From JADJXM01 sp937967285 (GTDB lineage Bacteria > Acidobacteriota > Blastocatellia > RBC074), in the NCBI GenBank assembly GCA_050249535.1, contig JBFWQI010000027.1:14227-78226 (forward strand): a stretch of 64,000 nt of DNA. The letters are read 5' to 3'. Position numbers and translations under genes: made by a program. Below are positions 19,483-31,623 of the stretch, in pieces. Numbering within the stretch: position 1 is the first letter of the stretch; every line of letters begins with the position of its first letter. The notes under the pieces were generated by a model. It was not told where the DNA came from. It made no database searches and saw nothing but the letters and a program-made list of their open reading frames with translations.

Positions 19483-19851
19483 TTATAGCACGCCGGGACG
19501 CAGTTGGGCGAGTGCCGACCGCAGGGCATCGATCGCGAGCAGCGAGCAGTGTTCCTTGTTTCGCGGCAGCGCCTCGAGTTCGCGAGTCACATCGGCCGGC
19601 GTCAAGTTCCCCGCGGCTTCGATCGACATTCCGCGGACCATCTCCGTCAGGACGGAACCGGCCGCGATGCTCGGCGGACAGCCTTCGACCAGAAATCCCG
19701 AACCAGTGATGATTCCGTCCTCGACCTTGAGGTAGAGTTTCAAAAGGTCGCCGCAGACGGGGTTGGTCGCCTCGCCGCGGGCCGAGGCATCGTCGAGAGC
19801 GCCGACATTCCTGGGATTTTCCAGATGTTCAGTGATTTTCCTGCCGTACAT
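19483..19851 (-). CDS. iscU: Iron-sulfur cluster assembly scaffold, IscU/NifU N-terminal type
   Basis: A protein of 122 residues with the three cluster-ligand cysteines of the family in NPVCGD, VEGCPPSIAAGS and NKEHCSL. It begins MYGRKITEHLENPRNVG, the standard start of bacterial IscU/NifU scaffolds, which is why the longer frame was rejected; no clear ribosome-binding site precedes this ATG. It takes sulfur from the cysteine desulfurase encoded just upstream and assembles clusters. The next gene downstream codes for a flavoprotein that works with a two-cluster protein, so the order makes biochemical sense. Confidence 0.92.
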   Translation of the reverse strand: MYGRKITEHLENPRNVGALDDASARGEATNPVCGDLLKLYLKVEDGIITGSGFLVEGCPPSIAAGSVLTEMVRGMSIEAAGNLTPADVTRELEALPRNKEHCSLLAIDALRSALAQLRPGVL

Positions 19852-19947
19852 TGGTTCGATATTAATCCAGTGCGCTGAAGTGCAAAACTGAATTCGTGAC
19901 ACCGCGAATCGTAACCCGACAACCACGGATCCGACTGGACGCGACAT

Positions 19948-21155
<1,208 letters not shown>

Positions 21156-21210
21156 ATCCTTATAATATCCGCTCGATCGGGGCCTGCAAAACCTCATCCG
21201 CCGGGCTGGG

Positions 21211-21409
21211 AATTTGTATCTGCTCAAAAAAAATTAGACGCCAAGACGCCAAGATGGCCAAGGGGGATTAAGGATGGGATGGCTTCTGATTCCTCTATCT
21301 CGCCGATCGAACATCGGTTAGATCCGGATCTTCGTTGCCTGAATAAACCTTGGCTCTCCTGGCGCCTTGGCGTCTGATTTATTTTTCGCAATTGGGTTGA
21401 GCAGATCCG
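21211..21409. repeat. TIR-bounded element with GACGCCAAGA arms, copy 1
   Basis: Left part AATTTGTATCTGCTCA, then AAATTAGACGCCAAGACGCC; right part CTTGGCGTCTGATTTATTTT, then GGGTTGAGCAG. The interior CGAACATCGGTTAGA and CCGGATCTTC is nearly identical to the element at 35861-36056. It lies between divergent iscS and the glycine-zipper gene. Confidence 0.85.
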
Positions 21410-21553
21410 GAAAACTTTCATTTCACGGCCTGCATCCAAGGCTTCGTGAATGACTCATAACTTGTATGCTCCTGTTTTATGGTATAGAAATGTATGCAGG
21501 AAACGGATTCATCCCCCTGAATTGGTATGAGTTAAGACTGGAGGAGGAAAGCG

Positions 21554-22618
21554 ATGAAGAAGAGATGTTTCGTAAACAGGACGTTAATCCTGTTTCTGGC
21601 GACGGGTCTACTGGCTGGAGGGATGGAGGTCGCGGCGCAGACGCGAACCAAGCCGCGTCCGACGATGCGCACCAATACAACCGCATCATATAAATATGCA
21701 TACGAGCACGGCTATCGCGCCGGATACGAGGACGGCTTCGCTCAGGGGAAAGGCGATATCGCCAATGGCGAACCGACCAATTTTCTGGAGAATGACGCCT
21801 TCACGCGTGCCGACAGAACATACGCGCCGAACATGGGCACCCGGATCGAATACCAGGAAGGATACCGGATCGGATACAGGATCGCATATCAGGACGGTTA
21901 CTACGGGCGTCCGTATTCGATCTCGATCCCGGCCAATCTCGGGAAGACGGTGATTGCCACGGTCAACGAGATGAATCGATCTGAGATCGCGCGGAACGAG
22001 CCGGTTGCGCCGCCGCCGGTCGAGGAGGAGCGTCGGGTGAGGGATCGCGAGGTCCGCCCGTCGCGAGCTCCGCAGGGGCGGGGATCGTTCACCATTCCGG
22101 ACGGGGTTCAGATGAAGATCCGTCTGACCACGCAGGTCAACACGAAGACGAACCGTGAGGGGGACCGTTTCACCGCGATCGTTCTGGACCCGAGCGAATA
22201 TGCCGATGCGATCATCGAGGGGCGGATCGCCAAGCTCAACAAGTCCGGCAAGGCGACCGGCAAGACGGAGCTTTCTCTGACATTCGATTCGATCGAGCTT
22301 CGCGACGGCCGCAGCGGGCGGCTGGCGGCACAGGTCGAGAAAGTCTATCAGAGCGAGTCGGTCAAGACCGTGGATGAGGAAGGCAATGTCGAGACCGGCA
22401 GCCGGACCAAAGAGACAGCCGTCCGCAGCGTTGGCGGGGCTGCGCTCGGCGCGATCATCGGCGGCATCGCGGGCGGAGGCAAGGGCGCGGCGATCGGAGC
22501 TGCAATCGGCGCCGGAGCGGGCGCAGGATCCGTCCTGATCGACGGCGGCAAGGATCTGGTGCTCGAACCGGGCACGGAGATTCTGATCAGGACCGCAGCA
22601 CCCGGCAGCTCGAGGTAA
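21554..22618 (+). CDS. Secreted protein with aromatic-glycine repeats and C-terminal glycine zipper
   Basis: A protein of 354 residues with a signal peptide (about 1-28, MEVAAQ). Residues 38-110 are rich in GYxxGYxDG-like repeats (YEHGYRAGYEDGFAQGKGD, then EYQEGYRIGYRIAYQDGYYG). The middle contains a beta-rich domain beginning FTIPDGVQMKIRL, and the end is a glycine zipper (GAALGAIIGGIAGGGKGAA) as in outer-membrane-associated proteins. GGAGGAGG is ideally placed before the ATG. Function unknown; the glycine zipper suggests membrane insertion or oligomerisation. Confidence 0.82.
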   Translation: MKKRCFVNRTLILFLATGLLAGGMEVAAQTRTKPRPTMRTNTTASYKYAYEHGYRAGYEDGFAQGKGDIANGEPTNFLENDAFTRADRTYAPNMGTRIEYQEGYRIGYRIAYQDGYYGRPYSISIPANLGKTVIATVNEMNRSEIARNEPVAPPPVEEERRVRDREVRPSRAPQGRGSFTIPDGVQMKIRLTTQVNTKTNREGDRFTAIVLDPSEYADAIIEGRIAKLNKSGKATGKTELSLTFDSIELRDGRSGRLAAQVEKVYQSESVKTVDEEGNVETGSRTKETAVRSVGGAALGAIIGGIAGGGKGAAIGAAIGAGAGAGSVLIDGGKDLVLEPGTEILIRTAAPGSSR

Positions 22619-22636
22619 CCACTTCGTCAATCAATT

Positions 22637-22659
22637 GGAGCGGCGCCCGGCGCCGCTCC
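22637..22659 (+). terminator. GC-rich hairpin between genes
   Basis: GGAGCGGCGCC, C, GGCGCCGCTCC: an 11-base perfect stem, 18 bases after the stop of the glycine-zipper gene. No T-run. Shares its GGCGCCCGGCGCC centre with the hairpin at 8614. Confidence 0.55.
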
Positions 22660-22677
22660 ACATTTCATCACCGCGGC

Positions 22678-23460
22678 ATGATCACTCTCCTGACGGATTT
22701 CGGCCAATCTGATTACTTCGTGCCGGCGGTCAAGGGGAGAATCCTTTCGATCAATCCAGCCGCGAGAATCATCGATCTGACTCACGAGATAACGCCGCAG
22801 GACATCAGAGCCGCCGCCTTCACGCTGGGGGCCTGTTACGCTGATTTCCCCGAGGGAACGATCCACGTCGCGGTGGTCGATCCGGGAGTCGGTTCCGAAC
22901 GCGCCGCAATCATCGTCGAAACGCCGCGTTACCGCTTCGTCGGGCCGGACAACGGCATCTTCAGCTTCATCTATTCCCGCGAACCTGACAGTCGTGCATA
23001 CCTGATCGCGAATCCGAAATATCAGCGCCGGACCCGGAGCGAGACATTTCACGGAAGGGACGTCTTCGCTCCGGCGGCGGCGCATCTTTCGCTCGGCGTG
23101 CCGGCATCGGAGATGGGCGGGCGGATGGCGCAGCCGGTCGCCTTCAGCGTTCCAGCGCCGAAGCCTGCCGGGGACGCGCGGATGATCGAAGGCGCGATCC
23201 TGCACATCGACAGATTCGGCAACATCATCACCAATTTCACTGAAGGCGAGCTGAGCTCCGATGAGGCATCCGGTCGGGTCTTTCTGATCGGCGGTCATAC
23301 GGTCTCCCGGTTCGGCAGCCATTTCGCAGCGGCCGGCCATGAGCTGATCGCTTATCCCGGCAGCGCCGGTTACTGGGAGATCGCTCTCTGGTGCGACTCG
23401 GCAGCCGACCGGCTCGGAGTCCGCCCCGGCGATCCGGTCCATCTACGCCTCGCCGACTGA
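22678..23460 (+). CDS. SAM hydroxide adenosyltransferase (DUF62 family)
   Basis: A protein of 260 residues. MITLLTDFGQSDYFVPAVKG, the downstream THEITPQDIRAAAF, AVVDPGVGSER and VGPDNGIFSF are signature segments of the SAM-hydroxide adenosyltransferase/fluorinase fold. Housekeeping members hydrolyse S-adenosylmethionine to adenosine and methionine; the fluorinase and chlorinase members have an extra loop that is not evident here. Cytoplasmic. The next gene, folP, starts 27 bases after, so the two may be co-transcribed. Confidence 0.9.
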   Translation: MITLLTDFGQSDYFVPAVKGRILSINPAARIIDLTHEITPQDIRAAAFTLGACYADFPEGTIHVAVVDPGVGSERAAIIVETPRYRFVGPDNGIFSFIYSREPDSRAYLIANPKYQRRTRSETFHGRDVFAPAAAHLSLGVPASEMGGRMAQPVAFSVPAPKPAGDARMIEGAILHIDRFGNIITNFTEGELSSDEASGRVFLIGGHTVSRFGSHFAAAGHELIAYPGSAGYWEIALWCDSAADRLGVRPGDPVHLRLAD

Positions 23461-23487
23461 TACGGCCGGCGGATCGAGGTCTTTCGT

Positions 23488-24342
23488 TTGAAACTGATCA
23501 GGAGCGAACTGGATATCGAACGCCGCGTCGGCGTGATGGGCATCCTCAACGTGACGCCGGACTCATTCTCTGACGGCGGAAGGTATGAGACGGTCGACAG
23601 AGCAGTCGATCGCGCCCTCGAGATGGAGGCCGAGGGCGCGGACCTGATCGACATCGGCGGAGAATCGACACGGCCCGGCGCCGATCCCGTCAGCATCGAG
23701 ACCGAATTGTCGCGGGTCCTTCCCGTCATCGAACGGCTCAACGGCAGTCTCGGAATTCCGATCTCGATCGACACGACCAAATCGGAGGTCGCGACACGGG
23801 CAGTAGCAGCCGGCGCCGAGATGATCAACGATATCTCGGGGCTGAGATTCGATCCGGATCTCGCGTCTGTCGCGGCAGAGACGGGCGCCGCGCTGGTGCT
23901 CATGCATTCCCGCGGGACTCCAGGGACGATGCAGAAGCTCCCGCCCGTCGAGGATATCCTGGACGAGATCACCGTGTTTTTCGATTCGGCCGTCAATTTG
24001 GCCCTTGCCCGCGGAGTCGAGCGCAACAAGCTGATCCTCGATCCGGGCATCGGCTTCGGCAAGACCCCTGATCAGAACCTTCAGCTGATCAACGGGATCG
24101 ACCGGTTGAGCGAACGGTTCGGCCTGCCGGTGCTGCTCGGGCCGTCGCGCAAATCGTTCATTCCCCGAACCCTCGATTCGCGACTCGAGGGCCTGCGCCG
24201 GTTTCCCGATCGCGAGAGACTGGCCGGCACCGCCGCTGCCGTTGCGATCGGCGTAGAGCGCGGCGCGCGCATCGTGCGCGTCCATGATGTCGTCGAAATG
24301 GTCGCCGTCGTCCGCCTCACTGAAGCGATGCTCGGCGCCTGA
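23488..24342 (+). CDS. folP: Dihydropteroate synthase
   Basis: A protein of 284 residues. MGILNVTPDSFSDGG, DIGGESTRPGA, SIDTTK, INDISG, LMHSRGTPGTMQ, LDPGIGFGKT and GPSRKSF are the complete set of DHPS signatures for pterin pyrophosphate and 4-aminobenzoate binding. It makes dihydropteroate in folate synthesis and is the sulfonamide target. The TTG start with GAGGT upstream fits the family length; no ATG gives a full N-terminal strand. No other folate gene is adjacent. Confidence 0.94.
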   Translation: MKLIRSELDIERRVGVMGILNVTPDSFSDGGRYETVDRAVDRALEMEAEGADLIDIGGESTRPGADPVSIETELSRVLPVIERLNGSLGIPISIDTTKSEVATRAVAAGAEMINDISGLRFDPDLASVAAETGAALVLMHSRGTPGTMQKLPPVEDILDEITVFFDSAVNLALARGVERNKLILDPGIGFGKTPDQNLQLINGIDRLSERFGLPVLLGPSRKSFIPRTLDSRLEGLRRFPDRERLAGTAAAVAIGVERGARIVRVHDVVEMVAVVRLTEAMLGA

Positions 24343-24452
24343 CGGGTTCAGTTTGCGCGCTTTCTTTGCTAACATTAACCGATTCGTCTGTCCGCGCGGC
24401 TTTCCACTTCGCGAAAGGCCGAAGTTATTCAATCCCTGCTCCGGAGTTACAT

Positions 24453-25076
24453 ATGAAGGAAAAGATGCGGCTTCGCATAACCAGGATGATCATTCCGGCG
24501 CTCGCGCTGAGCCTTGTCTCGATCGGCGTTGCGCTGGCGGCCGCCGATGCGCTCGGCATTCGTCAGGCGCGCGACGTTCTGAGGAAGATCGCCGGCGCAA
24601 ACCTCAGCTCGGATCAGGTACGGATCAAAAATATCTCGTCCGGAGTCGGCTCAGGCGGCGTCATCGTCGTGGCTCAGATCGAGACGGCCTTCAGAATGGT
24701 TCAGGACGGCAGGGACTGGAAAGTCGCTGAGGTCCGTCTGGGCGACCGGCAATGGGAATCGTTCGAGCTGATCGAAGAGGCGGTCCGTCGCGAGAAGGAA
24801 CGCCGCACAACCGCAATTATGAAAAAGATCGAGCAGGCGATCGATTCATATCGCCGCGATCGAGGCGTCTACATGGACGCGGACGATATCGGAGAACTGC
24901 TGGACTACATTTCGCCGGCCTATCTGAGCGCGCCCGATAGGTTCGATCTGTGGGGCGAGCAGTTCGAGTTCAAGGGCTCGCGCGACCGCTACCGCCTCGT
25001 CTCGCGCGGGGCCGACCGCCGGAAGGATACCGCCGACGATCTGATCGTCGAAAATTCATCCCGCGCGTCGGAATGA
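24453..25076 (+). CDS. Membrane-anchored protein with pseudopilin (GspG)-like C-terminus
   Basis: A protein of 207 residues. There is an N-terminal hydrophobic helix (about 11-30) that can be a signal anchor, then a charged middle region. The C-terminal part is KKIEQAIDSYRRDRGVYM followed by DLWGEQFEFKG and LVSRGADRRKDTADDLIVEN. That ending matches the pattern of major pseudopilins (DPWGxxYxY...SxGADGxxGTxDDI). The usual prepilin peptidase site with +5 Glu is not apparent at the N-terminus, so it is probably a relative, not a true secretion pseudopilin. CGGAG precedes the ATG. Confidence 0.72.
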   Translation: MKEKMRLRITRMIIPALALSLVSIGVALAAADALGIRQARDVLRKIAGANLSSDQVRIKNISSGVGSGGVIVVAQIETAFRMVQDGRDWKVAEVRLGDRQWESFELIEEAVRREKERRTTAIMKKIEQAIDSYRRDRGVYMDADDIGELLDYISPAYLSAPDRFDLWGEQFEFKGSRDRYRLVSRGADRRKDTADDLIVENSSRASE

Positions 25077-25108
25077 TCGACAATAAGTAAAGATTCGGAG
25101 AACAGCAT

Positions 25109-25585
25109 ATGCAATACATCGCGACGGAGGTTCAGAAGCTGATCGATCAGCGATATCGACTGACGGTCATGATCGTCGCAGTATTTTTCATTTCAGTGAT
25201 CGTCTTCATGCTCGTCGGGCGTGTCGTCACCCCCGGCGAATCGACTCCCGGAAGCGAAAAATGGGGGCAGACGATCTATTCGATAGTGATTGTGCTGGGC
25301 GTGATCACCGTCGCGCTTCGGCGGATCCTCATGTCGAGGATGCTCATGTCGCAGGCGGCGGCCGGCGGAGCAGGGGCGATTCTTCGCCAGATGAGCACCA
25401 TCTCGATCATCGGAGCGGCGATGGGCGAGGCCACGGCGATCATCGGCCTGGTCGCATATCTGCTGACCGCCGATTATCAGTACAGTTGGCGACTCGGGGC
25501 CGTCGGGCTGTTTCTTATCCTTTACAGCTTCCCGCGCCGGGGCGAATGGGTACGCAAAGTTATCGAGTATTCGAGCGAAAAATAA
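25109..25585 (+). CDS. Small integral membrane protein, four predicted helices
   Basis: A protein of 158 residues. Hydrophobic helices lie at about 18-40, 53-71, 97-118 and 127-143, with a short basic loop (RRILMSRMLMSQ) in the middle. I recognise no family. It is 32 bases after the pseudopilin-like gene and 18 before the TPR gene, so the three look like one transcription unit. Function unknown. Confidence 0.75.
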   Translation: MQYIATEVQKLIDQRYRLTVMIVAVFFISVIVFMLVGRVVTPGESTPGSEKWGQTIYSIVIVLGVITVALRRILMSRMLMSQAAAGGAGAILRQMSTISIIGAAMGEATAIIGLVAYLLTADYQYSWRLGAVGLFLILYSFPRRGEWVRKVIEYSSEK

Positions 25586-25603
25586 CCGAGAGAATTTCAC
25601 AGC

Positions 25604-27682
25604 ATGACCAACTACAGGCACAGCGCCGGACTGATCGTTGCGGCAATACTGATCGGGACTTTTCTGACGACGGTGCGGGCGGCGGGTCAGAATCCGCCGC
25701 CGCCGCCGCCTCCGCCGAAGCAGGTCGAACCGCCGACCCGGGAGCAGCGGATCGAGGCCTATCTTTCATATCTCGAGGCGCAGCGGTTAAAGGGCGAGGC
25801 GCAGAAGCAGCGCAGCGCAAAGCTCCTCGAATCGGCGATCTCGAAGCTGAGGGAGACGATCAAGCTCGACCCTTCATCTGCCGAGCCGCACGTCGATCTC
25901 GGCGAACTCTATTTCTTCTATCTCTCGCGGCGGGATATCGCGGAGATCGAGGCGCTTCAGGCCGTCAGGCTCGAACCCGAGAACGTCAACGCTCACATGC
26001 TGCTGGCGCGGCTTTCGGTGACGGCGTGGAAGACCGAGAACGCCAGCCGCCAGCAGTATCTCGACCGCGCGATCCGCGAGTACGAGCGAGTGGCCGAACT
26101 CGATCCGGGACGGACCGAGGCCTGGGCCATGCTCTCAGAGCTCTACCAGAACAGGAATCTGATCGACAAGCAGATCCATGCGCTGGAGAAATGGACCGGC
26201 GCTCCGCTGGCCACGGACGAATTCTTCTACCGCTGGCTGATGAACGGAAGCCTGTCGCCGGACAATGCTTATCTGCAGCTCTCGCGACTCTATCTCAGCA
26301 AGTCGAATGAGGATCAGGCGATCGAAGCCGCGCGCACGGCCTACATGATGGATCCGGATTCGAACGAGAACGCGCGCAACCTGATCAACATTCTTCGTGC
26401 CGTCAGCGATCGCGAAACCGAACTGAAAGTCTACGCCCAGCTCTTCAAGGGGCAGGTCGTGCCGGTCCTCATGATCGGCTACGGATCATCGCTTGTCCGC
26501 GCAGGGATGTACGACGAGGCCGCCAGGCAGTTGAGCGAGTATGTCAAGCTCGATCCTTCGAACGCCAGCGCTCTCGGACTGCTCTCGATCGCACAGCGCA
26601 GATCGGGACGTCGTCAGCAGGCGGTCGATACCCTCAAGCTGGGGATGACGCGCGTCGAGGTCGGAACCCGGATCGATCTGATGGTCGCGCTGGCAGAGAC
26701 TTACGAGGAGCTCGGCCGGGATGAAGATGCGCTTGGCGAATACGAGAAAGCGCTCGACTCCATTCTGAGCAAGGGCGCGCTGACGCCGGTCAACACGCCG
26801 CTCTTCAGCGAGGTGGTGACACGGCTGGCCAGGGTCTGCCGTCGGAATTCCGATCCGGCGCGGCTGCAGAAAGCCATCGCCCGCGCACGCCAGGCAGTGG
26901 ATGAACACGATTCGCTGCTCGATATGCTGGAGATCGAGAATCTGCGGGAGGAGGGCAAGACCACGCAGGCGCTCGATGCCGCGCTCGCCGCCGCGCGGCG
27001 TTATCCCGACGATCGTGCGGTCAAATTCACGCACGCGCTCATCCTGGCAGATCTCAGAAAGTTCGATGAGAGCACCGATCTGCTCAACCGGATGATCCGT
27101 GAGACGCCCGAAAGCCGGCTCGATGACGCATCGGTGAGGATCATCCTGAGCGGAGTTCTGCTTCAGAGCGGGGATCTCGCCGGCGCTGAAAAAGCCATCC
27201 GCAGATCGATCGCCGACAACCCGGACAACCCCGACGCAGTGGTTCAGCTGAGTTCAGTTCTGGAACGCGCCGGGAAGGTCGATGAGGCGGAAAAAGTGCT
27301 CAAGGATCTCATCAGGATCGATCCCGGCAATGCCACCGCGCTCAATAATCTTGGTTACTTCCTGGTGGAACGCGGAAACGGCTTCGATGAAGCCGTCCGT
27401 CTGATCGAGAAGGCGGTCATGATCGAGCCGATCAACGGCAGCTTCCTCGACAGCCTCGGCTGGGCCTACTTCAAGGCGGGAAGAAAGACTGATGCGCTCC
27501 AGACGCTCGAGAAAGCGCTCAGATACTCTCGTCGCAATCCGACAATCCATGAGCATCTGGGCGATGTGCTGAGAGATATGGGGCAGATCGACCGGGCTCG
27601 TATCCAGTGGGAACAGGCGATCAAGTATTCGATCGAGGATGACGTCATCGCCCGGATCAGGGTCAAACTGAACAAACAGTGA
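25604..27682 (+). CDS. Exported TPR repeat protein
   Basis: A protein of 692 residues with a signal peptide (about 1-26, TVRAAGQ), a polyproline segment (NPPPPPPPPKQ) and then TPR units over nearly the whole length. Clear repeats include SAEPHVDLGELYFF, PENVNAHMLLARLS and the last pair around NATALNNLGYFLVERGNGFDEA and SLGWAYFKAG. The final repeats resemble those in PEP-CTERM/BamD-type scaffolds. It should be periplasmic or outer-membrane associated and mediate protein contacts. Its stop is eight bases before ispE. Confidence 0.87.
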   Translation: MTNYRHSAGLIVAAILIGTFLTTVRAAGQNPPPPPPPPKQVEPPTREQRIEAYLSYLEAQRLKGEAQKQRSAKLLESAISKLRETIKLDPSSAEPHVDLGELYFFYLSRRDIAEIEALQAVRLEPENVNAHMLLARLSVTAWKTENASRQQYLDRAIREYERVAELDPGRTEAWAMLSELYQNRNLIDKQIHALEKWTGAPLATDEFFYRWLMNGSLSPDNAYLQLSRLYLSKSNEDQAIEAARTAYMMDPDSNENARNLINILRAVSDRETELKVYAQLFKGQVVPVLMIGYGSSLVRAGMYDEAARQLSEYVKLDPSNASALGLLSIAQRRSGRRQQAVDTLKLGMTRVEVGTRIDLMVALAETYEELGRDEDALGEYEKALDSILSKGALTPVNTPLFSEVVTRLARVCRRNSDPARLQKAIARARQAVDEHDSLLDMLEIENLREEGKTTQALDAALAAARRYPDDRAVKFTHALILADLRKFDESTDLLNRMIRETPESRLDDASVRIILSGVLLQSGDLAGAEKAIRRSIADNPDNPDAVVQLSSVLERAGKVDEAEKVLKDLIRIDPGNATALNNLGYFLVERGNGFDEAVRLIEKAVMIEPINGSFLDSLGWAYFKAGRKTDALQTLEKALRYSRRNPTIHEHLGDVLRDMGQIDRARIQWEQAIKYSIEDDVIARIRVKLNKQ

Positions 27683-27689
27683 GCGCTGC

Positions 27690-28634
27690 ATGACAACCCT
27701 GATCGTTCCTTCCTACGCCAAGATCAACTGGACGCTCGAGATCCTCGGGCGCCGTCCCGACGGATACCACGAACTGCGGACGCTCCTTCAGACGATCAGC
27801 CTGCGCGACCGCCTGACCTTCACCGATGCGGAAGACGGGATCGAACTCGCGACCGACGATCCGCAACTGCCCGCTGACAGGTCGAATCTGGTCTGGCGCG
27901 CGGCCAGCTCTCTGCTCGAACTGACAGGCGTGCGCCGGGGCGCCGGAATATCGATCGAAAAACGGATCCCGATGGGAGCGGGTCTCGGCGGCGGGAGCAG
28001 CAATGCCGCGGTAACGCTTCTCGCGCTCAACCGGCTGTGGGGTACCCGCCTTGATCTGCCCGCGCTTCACCGCCTCGCCGCAAAGCTCGGCTCGGACGTC
28101 CCGTTCTTTCTGACCGGAGGCACCGGTCTCGGCGTCGGCCGCGGAGAAGAGGTCTATCCCGTCGCGGATATCAATGAGGAACACATCCTGCTGGTCAATC
28201 CGGGACTCCATATCCCGACCGCCGAGGTATATTCCGGGCTGCCTCCGGAGTTGACAAACCCGGAACCGCTCGCTAAGATGCCTCTTTCTCTTGAGGCCGC
28301 TCATGCCGCCGTACAGGTGGGGATCGGCGGTGCCGGGCGGATCATCCCCTTTCTGCACAATGATCTGGAAATTCCGGTGCTTCGAAAGTACTCCGTCATG
28401 CCGGAGATACGGACACGACTCCGGGATTCGGGTGCTTCGGGCGTCCTGATGTCGGGCAGCGGCTCGACGGTTTTCGCGATCTTTGACAGTGAGGAGGCAT
28501 GTTCCGCTGCCGCGGAAGAGATGCCGGGGTTCGGATGGTGGTGCGCCAGAGTGCGCACGCTCGACCGACGCCGGTACCAGTCAGAAATCGATCGCGCGAT
28601 CAATGCAATCCAGGGGACACGGAATCCTCTGTAA
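27690..28634 (+). CDS. ispE: 4-diphosphocytidyl-2-C-methyl-D-erythritol kinase
   Basis: A protein of 314 residues. It begins with SYAKINWTLEILGRRPDGYHEL and has the GHMP kinase ATP loop IPMGAGLGGGSSNAA and a C-terminal GVLMSGSGSTVFAIF. It phosphorylates CDP-methylerythritol in the non-mevalonate isoprenoid pathway. It follows the TPR gene closely and is followed by tRNA-Gln and prs, an order (ispE, tRNA-Gln, prs, rplY, pth) common in bacteria. Confidence 0.95.
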   Translation: MTTLIVPSYAKINWTLEILGRRPDGYHELRTLLQTISLRDRLTFTDAEDGIELATDDPQLPADRSNLVWRAASSLLELTGVRRGAGISIEKRIPMGAGLGGGSSNAAVTLLALNRLWGTRLDLPALHRLAAKLGSDVPFFLTGGTGLGVGRGEEVYPVADINEEHILLVNPGLHIPTAEVYSGLPPELTNPEPLAKMPLSLEAAHAAVQVGIGGAGRIIPFLHNDLEIPVLRKYSVMPEIRTRLRDSGASGVLMSGSGSTVFAIFDSEEACSAAAEEMPGFGWWCARVRTLDRRRYQSEIDRAINAIQGTRNPL

Positions 28635-28653
28635 TGCCGCTTGAAAGATTTTA

Positions 28654-28729
<76 letters not shown>

Positions 28730-28730
28730 G

Positions 28731-28784
<54 letters not shown>

Positions 28785-28818
28785 AAGACATCCGCAGCGG
28801 TGAGGGCTGACAGCAGCA

Positions 28819-29766
<948 letters not shown>

Positions 29767-29802
29767 TCAATTTTCGTAATGTTCCGATTTTGGAGTTAGT
29801 TT

Positions 29803-30444
29803 ATGAGCGTAGACAACCAGATTTTACTGAACGCCACGAAGCGTGACGATCGCGGCAAGAACGCGATGAAGCGGATGCGCGCCGCCGGGCTCGTCCCGGT
29901 CACCGTTTACGGCGGAGGCCAGGATGCAGCCAGTTCGTCGATCGTCAAGCGCGAATTCGCCGCGCTGGTCCGGGCGCACGGCCGCAACAAGATCATTTCG
30001 CTCAACCTCGACGGCGCTGTGACGCCGGTCAAGGTGGCTGAGCTGCAGCTCGATCCCGTCAAGGGGACGCTGATGCACATCGATCTGGTCAGGATCTCGA
30101 TGACTGAGAAGACCAACTTCGATGTCCCTGTCCACCTGACCGGAGAATCCGACGGCGTCAAGACTTTCGGCGGAGTGCTCGATCACGTCACCCACACTCT
30201 GACGATCCGCTGCCTGCCGGGAGACCTGCCGGAGCAGATCACGGTCGACGTGACGCCGCTCGGAATCGGCACGCACATCAGCGTCAAGGATCTCCAGCTC
30301 GGCGACAAGGTCGAGGTCGTCAACGATCCGGATACCGTCATCTGCACGGTCGCCGCTCCGCGCGTTGCCGATGAGACGGCCGAAGCAGGCGAATCGTCCG
30401 CCGAACCGGAAGTGATCAAGAAGGGCAAGTCCGAGGAGGAATAA
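29803..30444 (+). CDS. rplY: Ribosomal protein bL25 (CTC/TL5 form)
   Basis: A protein of 213 residues, the two-domain form. The N-terminal 5S rRNA-binding domain is recognisable from GKNAMKRMRAAGLVPVTVYGGG and the C-terminal TL5 domain from DVPVHLTGESDGVKTFGGVLDH and IRCLPGDLPEQI. An acidic-basic tail ends the protein. It stands between prs and pth, the usual order. Confidence 0.95.
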   Translation: MSVDNQILLNATKRDDRGKNAMKRMRAAGLVPVTVYGGGQDAASSSIVKREFAALVRAHGRNKIISLNLDGAVTPVKVAELQLDPVKGTLMHIDLVRISMTEKTNFDVPVHLTGESDGVKTFGGVLDHVTHTLTIRCLPGDLPEQITVDVTPLGIGTHISVKDLQLGDKVEVVNDPDTVICTVAAPRVADETAEAGESSAEPEVIKKGKSEEE

Positions 30445-30467
30445 CCTCCCGCCTTCTTCCGTGACTT

Positions 30468-31028
30468 ATGTGGCTCATCGTCGGACTCGGCAATCCGGGG
30501 CCGAAATATGAAATGACCCGTCACAACTGCGGCTTCCTGGTGATCGACGATCTGGCCCGCAGGGCCGGCAGAGATGTTCGGACCACGGAATGCCAGGCGC
30601 TCACCGGACGGATCGAGATCGGAGGACGGCCGGCTCTGCTGGTCAAGCCTCAGACCTTCATGAATCTGAGCGGCGTCTCGGTGGCAGGGTTGATGACGAA
30701 ACACGGGATCGCGGATCCTTCGCGGGTGCTCGTGATCAGCGATGATCTGGCTCTTCCGTTCGGGCGCATCAGAGTCCGCCGCGGCGGCAGCGCCGGCGGT
30801 CATAACGGCCTGAAATCGATCATTGCACGACTCGGTACGCAGGATTTTCCGAGACTGCGGATGGGAATCGCTCCCGAGCATCCGATCGCCGATACGGCCT
30901 CGTTCGTGCTCGCCGAATTTCCACGACGCGACCGGGATGAACTCGATCGTATGATCGGGACAGCATCCGACGCGATCGAAGATATTTTGACAAACGGCAT
31001 CGACCAGACGATGTCGAAATATAACTGA
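30468..31028 (+). CDS. pth: Peptidyl-tRNA hydrolase
   Basis: A protein of 186 residues. GLGNPGPKYEMTRHNCGF contains the catalytic His and Asn; KPQTFMNLSG, DDLALPFGRIRVRRGGSAGGHNGLKSI and FPRLRMGI are family signatures. It releases tRNA from peptidyl-tRNA that drops off the ribosome. It begins 23 bases after rplY. Confidence 0.95.
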   Translation: MWLIVGLGNPGPKYEMTRHNCGFLVIDDLARRAGRDVRTTECQALTGRIEIGGRPALLVKPQTFMNLSGVSVAGLMTKHGIADPSRVLVISDDLALPFGRIRVRRGGSAGGHNGLKSIIARLGTQDFPRLRMGIAPEHPIADTASFVLAEFPRRDRDELDRMIGTASDAIEDILTNGIDQTMSKYN

Positions 31029-31057
31029 AGCAGGACAACGCGTCCGCTTTTCTCCTT

Positions 31058-31082
31058 GCCTGAAGGCTTCGGGTCTTCAGGC
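31058..31082 (+). terminator. Hairpin before rpsF
   Basis: GCCTGAAG pairs with CTTCAGGC around a nine-base loop and is followed by TTTATC. It may be a weak terminator after pth or part of the rpsF leader; S6:S18 leader regulation is known elsewhere but I do not see its specific motif. Confidence 0.5.
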
Positions 31083-31107
31083 TTTATCAACCATAAGGAG
31101 GCCTCTT

Positions 31108-31607
<500 letters not shown>

Positions 31608-31623
31608 GGAGAGGCAAAAAGAC